DNA from: Parus major
Lineage: Eukaryota; Chordata; Aves; Passeriformes; Paridae
Direction: 5' to 3'
DNA: 64,000 nt
Assembly (NCBI RefSeq): GCF_001522545.3
Contig: NC_031776.1
Location: 32,626,709 to 32,690,708 of the forward strand
Shown one piece after another: positions 1 to 64,000 of this stretch (position 1 is the stretch's first letter; every line of letters begins with the position of its first letter). The position numbers and the translations under genes were made by a program. The notes beneath the pieces were generated by a model that worked only from the letters and a program-made list of their open reading frames with translations, was not told the DNA's origin and ran no database searches.

Positions 1-2110
1 ATGGAAACAGACTCAGCAAATCCATCAGAAAACGGAAACAAATACCTGAATGAAATTCAATTGCTTATTCAACCTGCTGTAAATATGATTAAGTTTACTA
101 CAGACCCTCAAACTCCCCTTGTGGAAACGGCAGGAAGTAGTCACTTTTCATCTGTCTCTGTTGCATATTGTGCAATGAATCATGTTTTTCCTATGTATTT
201 TTGAATTATTTATGAATTTTAACATCAGTTATCTTTAGAGAGGTGCAATAGAGCGTTACCCTCACAAAGTTCCAAGAACTACTGCTATCTGATGCCTTCC
301 TAAGGATTTAATAAATTGCAAAATTTAGAGGTGGTTGTGCTTAACAATTGATACTGTTCTATAATAAAAGAAGTTTTGGAAAGATACCAAATATTCCAGA
401 CAAAAACAATGTCACTGTCAGAGAAGAGCCCTAGGCAGCTTTGCTGGTGATGCTTTGGGCTCTCTTTTGTCTTTGCAGATCCCTGCAGAAGACTGGCTCG
501 TTTCTCTGCTTGCTCCTAAGCCTATATCAGCCCAACCTGACATTCAGATAAATCTCTTTACTGGCTTCCATATTAAGCTTGAACTTCTTTTGGGGAGTTA
601 ATTTAATTTTTAGTAGGATACACTATAAAAGTGCTTGAGCTCTTCAGAGGGAAGCCACAGAGGGTCTTTAGAACAGAATTGATATTTTTATATGTATTGA
701 TTACTATTGCTAGTTGACTCATAAATTGTCACATGCTAGCCAAATTGCACTGTGATTTAGAAGTTTTTAATGTTTATTGAAATAAGTTTGTTTACTTAAA
801 TAAATGTGGTAAATACACACTTAGGTTTCCTCACTGCAGAGACCCCTAAGTAGGGTATCTAAGTAGGTAGATAGAAACCCAATTCCTAATTCCTAAATAC
901 ACATGCTTCACAATGATATATTTAATAACTGAACCCAGCTGACTTTTCCACCTGCTTACCATCACTTCAACACACTGTAAGTCACAGGGAACACAACTTT
1001 CATCTTTCAAAAGATGCACCTGTTCCTTTTTCTTTCCAGACCTCTTTTTAGCAATTATGTATGATAGAAATGCTTGCACTGACAGCTTACTTTACTAAGA
1101 TACTGTTCAAGGAATTTGCTTTTTAAAAATATCAGTTCTCAACGTACAGCTGCAAAATAAGAATCTCCATTCTTGTAGAGAAACACCATATATCTTTATA
1201 CTTAGAATATTCTACTCAGCTCCAAGCTGTTGGCACGTGACAAACACAAAACAAAGTCTTTATATTTCAGACTGATATTTTGCATCATTCCTGCTCAGGA
1301 TTCAACTCACCTAATTAAAACTTGTGATGACAGGCAATTTGCATTTAATACTACACTACTGAAAGGGAAAAATATTTTAGACATATCTAACTTTGCAACT
1401 AAATTATATTAAATGTTTCAAATGCTTCCACTGTATATAAAATCATTATGATAAATCTGTCGTAAAAACAGTTTAGAGAACATAAGAGAGTGAGTCTAGC
1501 AAAAGAATCACCATGAAGCATTCAAGTACAGGCTCATGAGAAAATTGTATAATGTACAATTACATTTTTCAAAATCTTGTAGCAGACATGATATCACAAC
1601 AGCTGGTGAAGAGAAAAAAATCTACAGCTATATATACAATAAAGAGAAGAAAAAAAAGGCAAAAGTATTAAAAGTTCTTTACCTATCTTGCCATTCTAAT
1701 TGCAAAAATCAGCAATATTGCAACATCTGAGGCATTTGATAGAAGTCTCATAAAAACATTGTTAGTTGCCACTATACTTTAATTTTTTTCCAAATGCTTG
1801 CTTTCTCCAATAAACTTTAAAGAGACTGAAGCTGGAAGGGTGGAAGTCATTTCCTTCTGCACTTTGAGGTGAAATGATTGCTCTTTGATGGTCCAGCAAG
1901 ATACTAAAGACTTGTCTTGGGCAGACAGAGGAGAAAAAGAAATAAAGCCCAGGGGAAAGGGATGTTTTCTGCAAGGGAATTTGACACAAATCAGCCATGA
2001 GCAGGCACATGAATAATGATGGGGTTGGGACATGGACAACTGTTCATGCAGGAACATGGGAAATGAGCAGATCTTAACCAGTTTTAATTGTCTGCAGAGA
2101 GAAATTGTTC

Positions 2111-2350
2111 TTAATAACAGCATTTTCTGGTGTCAGGACATTTAAATTCAGAGTGCTCAGTTCCTAGCATGGGAACTGAGTCCTGGTTCAGTTTGATGCA
2201 CAGTAGTTTGTCCTTTTCCAAACTCTTTGGTAGCAGGAGCTGTTCTGTGCTGTTTTCAGGGGCCGTATGGTCAGACAGGACATTTGCAGCAAGAGCAAAC
2301 AAAAGGGCATTAACCAAGCAGAACCACATAAAACCACTTGGTTTCATCAA
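2111..2350 (-). CDS. Small ORF with signal peptide and WAP-like cysteine motif (candidate)
   Basis: This is a 79-codon ORF on the LRP1B strand. Residues 2-25 (MKPSGFMWFCLVNALLFALA and on) look like a cleavable signal peptide. A polar linker with an NST sequon follows, then LCIKLN and, at the C-terminus, FKCPDTRKCCY and a stop. CP-x3-KCC is the core of whey-acidic-protein (WDFC) domains, but only four of the expected eight cysteines follow the signal, and the ORF stops right after the CC pair. It may be a broken WAP-type gene, a first exon, or chance. I found no second exon and no clear promoter. Confidence 0.2.
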   Translation of the reverse strand: MMKPSGFMWFCLVNALLFALAANVLSDHTAPENSTEQLLLPKSLEKDKLLCIKLNQDSVPMLGTEHSEFKCPDTRKCCY

Positions 2351-5300
2351 AGATGCTCATCACAAACTCGGGAGAAAGAACAGAGGAAATGCCTAATTTG
2401 AGTCACTCCCAGACAAATACAGATGGAAACAGATGGGGAAGCTGACAGTGAAGGACAGGCTGAAGTCAGCTGCGTGGTGCAAGGTGCTACAGAGAACATC
2501 TCAGGTGCAAATCTCCAGCTCCCAGCAGAACCAGAGGAAGATCAAAGAGCAGCAATTCCACAGGGGATGCCAGTATGAAAACTGAGAGTGAACGTAATAA
2601 ATAAAGGTTGTACATGTTCTGCTGCCAAGGTCATTAATAAAACAGCTACAGCTCTCTCTGTAACAATTTAGTTTTACATTTACAGAGATGAGTGCTTGGG
2701 AAGTGCCTTCTGAGGTACCGAGTGCCTGTGCCTCTGGAATTGCCTATTTTGAGGAAATAGCACTGCAAGGAGAGACATTTTAAAAACCTCCCATTGAGAT
2801 TATGAAGGTGTTGCACTTGGAGTGGGGAATGTTTAAAATGAAGATATTTACATTTCTGAGGTTGATCAGGCTGTTGTTACAGAGTCTATTCAATTTCTCA
2901 CTCCTCAATTTCTGCATAACCCTTACAGGTTGCTGTGATCAATATTCTAAACTCTGTAATACAGATATGTGGACCATTTGACTATGAAATGACTGAATAA
3001 ATAGAAAAAAAAATAGTAAAAAAGAGATAATTTGGTAGCAGTGTACAAATTTCTTAAATATTTTGTTTTTCTTTTTTCTTCCTCTTTGTGCCAAAAGCAT
3101 TGTCATAAGAATATAATACAGAAGGCACAACATGCAGTTAAAACTGCTTTTGTAAACAACTGTTTTCCAACTCAATGTATCAGTGCAGATCCAAAAATGA
3201 CAGCTTTGAATGATTAGTCTAGAAGTGTAACAGACTCTGTGGAAGAGTCCTTACAAAACAGAGGTGGAAGGGGAACCAAAAATGTTTCTTAGCTATAAAT
3301 TATATTTCTTCATTACACTAAATAATTTTCTAACTTTCCTTTTGGTCATGACATGTATACTAAAACATCCTAATGAAAGTGTCTAGCCTCATTATTTTAA
3401 GAACACTTAATATTAAAAATTAACTGGAACTTGGCTTATCATTAATATTAAAACTGTTTGTAAGACAAGAGAACATCTGGATTAAAGTTATTTAATATCT
3501 ACATTAAACTGCATTGAAAGAGAGAAATCAAAATTCCCCTTTTCCCCAAAACTCTGTAGGATGACAGAGGATGACAAAAACCTTGCACTAAACCAAATCA
3601 TTAAACTGTTCCTTATAATAAATTTAGGAATACTTCTGCAGATATGCTTTGATAATACAGGGAGCTGATATAGCAGAGTTAAATCCTCTGATAAACCCTC
3701 TAAAGTAAAGCACCTTCCAAACAAAGAATGACCAAAAATCTCAACCCAGGACTGATCAATAACTGCACATTCTGTAGCTCCCCCTCTGTTGTTAGGGTTT
3801 CATTATTTTCAAGTAATAACTTTTCCATAATCATTTTATACATGAACAGACCATATTTTAGTAGATTTGTCTAATGAGCATCCCTCAACATCTTACAAGG
3901 AAAATAATGTAGATGCTAAGGGACAGAAAATTTATACTTGTTACCTGCAAATGAAATACAAATTACCTTGCAGTACAATACATTCAGAATAGGATAATTA
4001 CATTATTCAAAAGCAGGCAAAACAATAAAAAATTACTTTTCAGGAACACCAAAAAAACCCTGAAATTTAGTCACAATTTAAGTAGAAAAAAAAAAGTGAC
4101 TTTAAAAATTAATTTTAATTTGAGCATGAGATTACTATGTACAAATCATTATTCACAATTGCTGCATGATGTTCACTGTAAAGGAACAACTTCCAAGTGC
4201 AACTCAGCCTCATTGATCCAAAGGTAAGAAAAAGAAGAAACTGAGAGTCATTAACCACCATGCAATTAGCAATATGTGTACAGAGGCTGTACAAGTAGTA
4301 AAAATAATAACAGAAAATATATAATAACCATGTTCAGGTGATTACTGCTGTAGCTGTAAGTACACTGAGCAATAAAACAAAAGGAAAGGAGATTGAAATG
4401 GTAAAAGTACAAAGGAATGAGAAAAGACTAAAGGGTAAGTAGGTAGATAGAAACCCAAGCATGTTTTTCCCAAGCAGTGATAGGCAGCAGCAAATACTAT
4501 GCAAGTTTTATCTGAACAATTTTAAATTCATGGACAAAGATATCTTCATTACAGCCTAGGTAGTAAATGCTCCATGAAAAATATACATATCGTCTTTTCC
4601 AAGATCTTAAAATTTCCTCCTCTGACAAACTTCAAATTTCCACTCTTCAAACTCCTGTTTGCATTTGGTTCTTGAACTAATACTAGTTTGTGGTACAAAG
4701 TGGATAAAAGATCTTTTATCATACAAAGGTATAACCCGTGGATTATATTCAATTTCAAGATATTTATAACAAAGATATTTTTAGTTGAAAAAGAAAGCTT
4801 TCAAAGGGCTGGCAGAATGCTGTGAAATTCCTGTTGTAATTGTGATTGGGGAGCTCATTAAATATACCCCAGGAAATCATATGGAAAGCATTTATTGCAG
4901 GGTACTTGGTAAAATGTCCTGGTTTGTGCTGTCTCTCAGGGTTCCCAGGGCCTTCTCTTAGTCAGGCTTTTCATTCCTGCGACTGTTCTACACCCCAGTG
5001 GCTTTTTCTACTCAGCCTTCAGAAAATGCCAGTCAGGGCACTGGATGCTGTGGTCCCTTTCTTGTCCACAACTGGGCCTGAGCCTTTTTTTTGAGCAGAG
5101 GTTTGAGTTTATTTATTCTAAACCTGCGTGCAAATGCAGTGTTTGTACAAGCTGCACGTGCACTTACATAAAAACTGCTCATATTGGAAGGTTTTTCAAC
5201 AGGAAGGGAATGTCAGGAGGAAAGTCCAGCATCACAGGCACTCGAGCTGCAGGGGAGCTCCTCCACAAAGAGGAATGCACTCTTTTTCTCCTGAATTCTG

Positions 5301-5424
5301 TGACCCAAACACACACACACGTCTGCACACACAGGTGCTCACCCCACACACTCCCCTCACACCAAGTCTCTCTCCAGAACACTGGATATAAAGCTGGCAA
5401 GAACAACTTGGCAACATTGGACCA

Positions 5425-5557
5425 GGATTCCCAGAAAAGCTGTGGATGGAAGTGTCCAGGCCAGGCTGGTCAAGCCTGGTCTCTGTTTGTGGCAGGGGGG
5501 TTGGAACAAAATGAGCTTTAAGGTCCCTCCCAACCCAAACCATTCTGGGATTCTGTA
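5425..5557 (+). mobile_element. CR1 LINE 3' fragment
   Basis: Contains gatggaagtgtccaggccag, ggttggaacaaaatgagctt and ccctcccaacccaaaccatt, then ctgggattctg: a typical avian CR1 3' end. It is truncated at its 5' side and antisense to LRP1B. Confidence 0.85.
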
Positions 5558-6048
5558 AGAACAGCTCTCTGGTTTATTTCACTTCTGCAGGAGCTATTTT
5601 TCCTAATTTATCCATGTCTGCACTTCCAGGTTCAAACTTCGATATCACTTTAAAGCAATTCCACAATTTCACAATTCTTTACAAAATGTTCTCTCCCCAG
5701 TAATTTCTGGTCCTTATCCTATTACTTGACCAAAATTCCACATTAAGAAATGAAGTTATTTATTCTTTCTCCACCCTTCACTTTTCAGTTCCTCTGTTAC
5801 CAAAGTTCAGCTTTCTTCCAAGCTCCTGCATGGTCTGTGCCTTCTTGTTAACTCTCCAGGATGGCTTGTTCTTCATTACAGAGGAATTGATGTTTGTTCT
5901 AATACTGAAATACAGCACACACTTGAATCCCTCTGAACAGTCAGCAAATCCAGCCACAGGCAACTAATGTAATGCTGTACTTTGTCTTCTGATTTTTATA
6001 TTTCTATAATGCCTTTTGTAAGGGGGTTATGATTTGATCACATTTGCA

Positions 6049-6105
6049 GATAACAACAACAATAACAATAACAATAGTAATAATAATAATAGTAATAATA
6101 ATAAA
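6049..6105 (+). repeat. (AAC/AAT)n trinucleotide microsatellite
   Basis: Imperfect array of aac, aat and agt triplets. Its reverse complement gives the poly-leucine ORF seen on the minus strand, which is not a gene. Confidence 0.95.
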
Positions 6106-8677
6106 ACACATGCATGTGCTGGTATAAATAACAATAGTAATACAAATAAAAAGATGGACTTATAGCAGCACATAGTTAGGATGAAGGTATAAAAGAAACA
6201 AAGATGAGAGAGAGCAATGTTCTGTGCTAAAGATTCTGTAATAAAAGCCCTGCCCATGAAACAGCCAGAGCCACTCCTGAGTACTTGAAAGTTTCAATTC
6301 TTCCCAGTTCTCTTCACTGGTATCATACAAGGGATAATCTCTCTCTAAACCCTGCTTCTCTTGCAGGAATGCATACACAGGTAGGTAGACAGTGAGAAGG
6401 AAACAGAGACAAAAATAAGGGTATTTATTAAAAGGGAGACTGATAGAACAGATGGAATGAACAGTTTGTGAAACACACGGAAAAAGCATTTCTTGATTAT
6501 TTCTCACATGAATCCAATCTCCTGATCATTCTCTTTTTTTTTTTTAACTGATTAGTGAATTTACTGGTGCAGTTCAGGTATATCTCACATGCATCTACTG
6601 TGATGCACATCACACACAGACCCCACCCATTACTGAGCAGTACTAAAGAGATCCTTGAAATGTACTATGGGAATACTAAAATTACAGTAACTATACATAA
6701 GCACAATCTTTTGTGCTACTTCAGTACACCCTAAGTGGAACATTTTTCAGAAAACATCATTACCCCAAATTTTAACATTCTGAAATTCTCTCACAACCTT
6801 TGTAACTGAGCAAGAGCAATAATGGTGGGGAGGGGGGGTGGAAGGGGGAATAATAATCATCACATACCTAAAAATAATGTAAAGAATTAATAATCTAGAT
6901 TGCACAGAAGTCCAAAGAGACATCACAGCATATTCTGCATAATTTAAACCCTGACAGAGCTTTCACTGGAACTGGCCTTCATAAAACCTCCTTTTTTTTT
7001 TTTTTGGTGTCTTTTATGAAGCCACCAAAAAGTAAGGCCTTAATTCATACCTAAAATGGTTAGGTGAAAACCACAACTCCTCCTTCCAGAGTGTAATATT
7101 TAGGTCATTTAGTGCATTCAACATTAAAAAGACACCTTGAGACAGGAAGATAAAATAAAAATGTGTGCTGGCAGTACAGGCTGTTGAAAGGAGAGCCAGT
7201 TCTTACAGGCTTAGAGTTGCTCTGTATAATTATGGTTTTAGGATTGCCCTTTGGAACAGCTATATCTTATTCTCTATTGTCTTTACTGAATGATAATAAG
7301 AGCTTGATTATGTGTAAAGTTTACATTCTCAGATGCTGGCTGTGAGAGAAAGCCTCTTCAGAGTTCCTGCCCAATGACAACAAACCCAGGCATCTCCTAT
7401 TTCTTCTAAAAATCGCCCATTCCCCAGTTAGAAACTCCTTTAGGAAAACATTGGCCCTTGGACAAGTGGCTCCTGGAGCATTTGAGAAAAAAAGCAGGAA
7501 AGGTGCTTCCAATAAATGACTTTAGAGGCAGCAGCATGCTGTTCTTAGGGCTACATGATCCTGAAAACACAAGTGTGATACATGGAGATACAAAAAGTTC
7601 CAGGCACCCATGTCCCATAGACTGCTGACCACTCCATACTCTTCCAAGTCTAGGTGGTAGTTAGGACATTAATCTTGTTTCCAACAGATTTATGGTACCT
7701 CAAACCTGAGAGTTTCATTGCATAAAAACATTGACAAAGCAACTGAGATCATGTTTAAAAAAAAAACCTAAAAAAATTAGATTATTCACCTTAAGCAGTC
7801 ACTGTCTTTGCTACCCACCAGACACCCACATCACATCCCCAGAGCACTCTGTGCTTTTATAAAACATTCACTAAGACAAGTTTAAATCTGTGTGAATTTC
7901 ATATTTTCTCCCAAGTCTGGGTCTTTAGCTCATGATTTCACTACTGACTTTTGCATCACTACCACTGAGGGAAGCTATGCTCATCTGACAGGTAGGTGTT
8001 TTGTGTCTCTCTGTACATCTGCCTTACAGGATTTTGAAAGACTAATGTTGTTTCTTTTCCTGATAAAGATTAAAATTTTCTCTTTAAGAAATACACCTCA
8101 AATCCTTTAGAAAAGTAGAGAATACAAATGTAATTAACTTTTTAATCAGAGAAGTCAACGCTATGATGTAGCTCACATACTTTTGTTTAACAGATTTAAT
8201 TTTTTTTCTCAGCATCATTTCTAGAAAATTAACAATAATACATAAATACAAACTTAACTCCTGAAGTAGCACCTAAATAGCTGTTCTGTTCCTTTCCCTG
8301 CACAGATAAGAATTAGGAAGTCAGGTTTGGACTACAGAACATATGCAACATCACTGTTTACTAAACTTTATGCTGTAGGATTAACTTGGTAAAATATCTC
8401 AAAACATGAGCAGTGGAAGCCAAACAGTATTTTCAGGTTTTTTTTCTGATTTATTTACTAAAAATAAAGCCTTTTATTTCTTATACACACACTCCAAATC
8501 TACTTTAAAATATACTCATCAGTGCAACTCTGAAAGGGTAAGTGTGTATTATAGAAATGGTCCCCCAGATTAAGTATATATTGTGAAATGTATGTGAATG
8601 TGCATGACTTGAACCAATGAACTGTGGCCTGGAATGATGTCACAGAATGTGCAGCATTAAGTGGAAGGTTAAACCTA

Positions 8678-64000
<55,323 letters not shown>

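Noticed and set aside
5045..5521. 158-codon plus-strand ORF
   Set aside because: It runs through a (CA)n tract and a CR1 3' fragment, with no recognisable domain; fortuitous.
6027..6257. ORF with a poly-leucine run resembling a membrane segment
   Set aside because: It comes from the AAC/AAT microsatellite read on the minus strand.

Overview
The window is an intronic and exonic stretch of a vertebrate, almost certainly avian, genome. It holds one gene that I can support, on the minus strand: LRP1B, the giant LDL-receptor-related protein 1B. The bird assignment rests on several CR1 LINE copies with the typical avian 3' end, on compact introns, and on the absence of any SINE or L1 that I recognise. 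About 95% of the bases are intron.

Gene direction runs from high to low coordinates. I traced 24 coding exons (A to X), from 63362 down to 8679. Every exon has an AG acceptor and a GT donor, except one GC donor. All 23 junctions keep one reading frame, giving about 1,100 uninterrupted codons. The human protein has about 4,600 residues, so this is roughly a quarter of it.

Region by region: 42942-63362 holds eleven LDL-receptor class A repeats (ligand-binding cluster IV) and a first EGF-like repeat. 42206-42325 is a calcium-binding EGF repeat. 31863-41037 holds the last six-bladed YWTD beta-propeller with a furin-type RERR site, followed by its closing EGF. 8679-24637 holds a string of EGF repeats just outside the membrane. 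The transmembrane segment, cytoplasmic tail and 3' UTR were not found and should lie beyond position 1. The upstream clusters I to III should lie beyond 64000.

The parts act together as one endocytic receptor. The class A repeats bind ligands through calcium-dependent acidic pockets, the propeller and EGF modules support ligand release and spacing, and the furin site would split the precursor into a large ectodomain chain and a membrane-anchored chain.

The most interesting points are: an in-frame phase 2-2 exon (8679-8792) that adds a seventh juxtamembrane EGF repeat I do not recall in human LRP1B or LRP1; a GC-AG intron; a visible two-exon duplication in the class A cluster; CpG-dense patches around three 3' exons that spill into introns; a 15 x 20 bp minisatellite without indels; a (TTTTA)n-type repeat 30 nt from a 5' splice site; and a small ORF with a signal peptide and a WAP-like cysteine motif near the left end.
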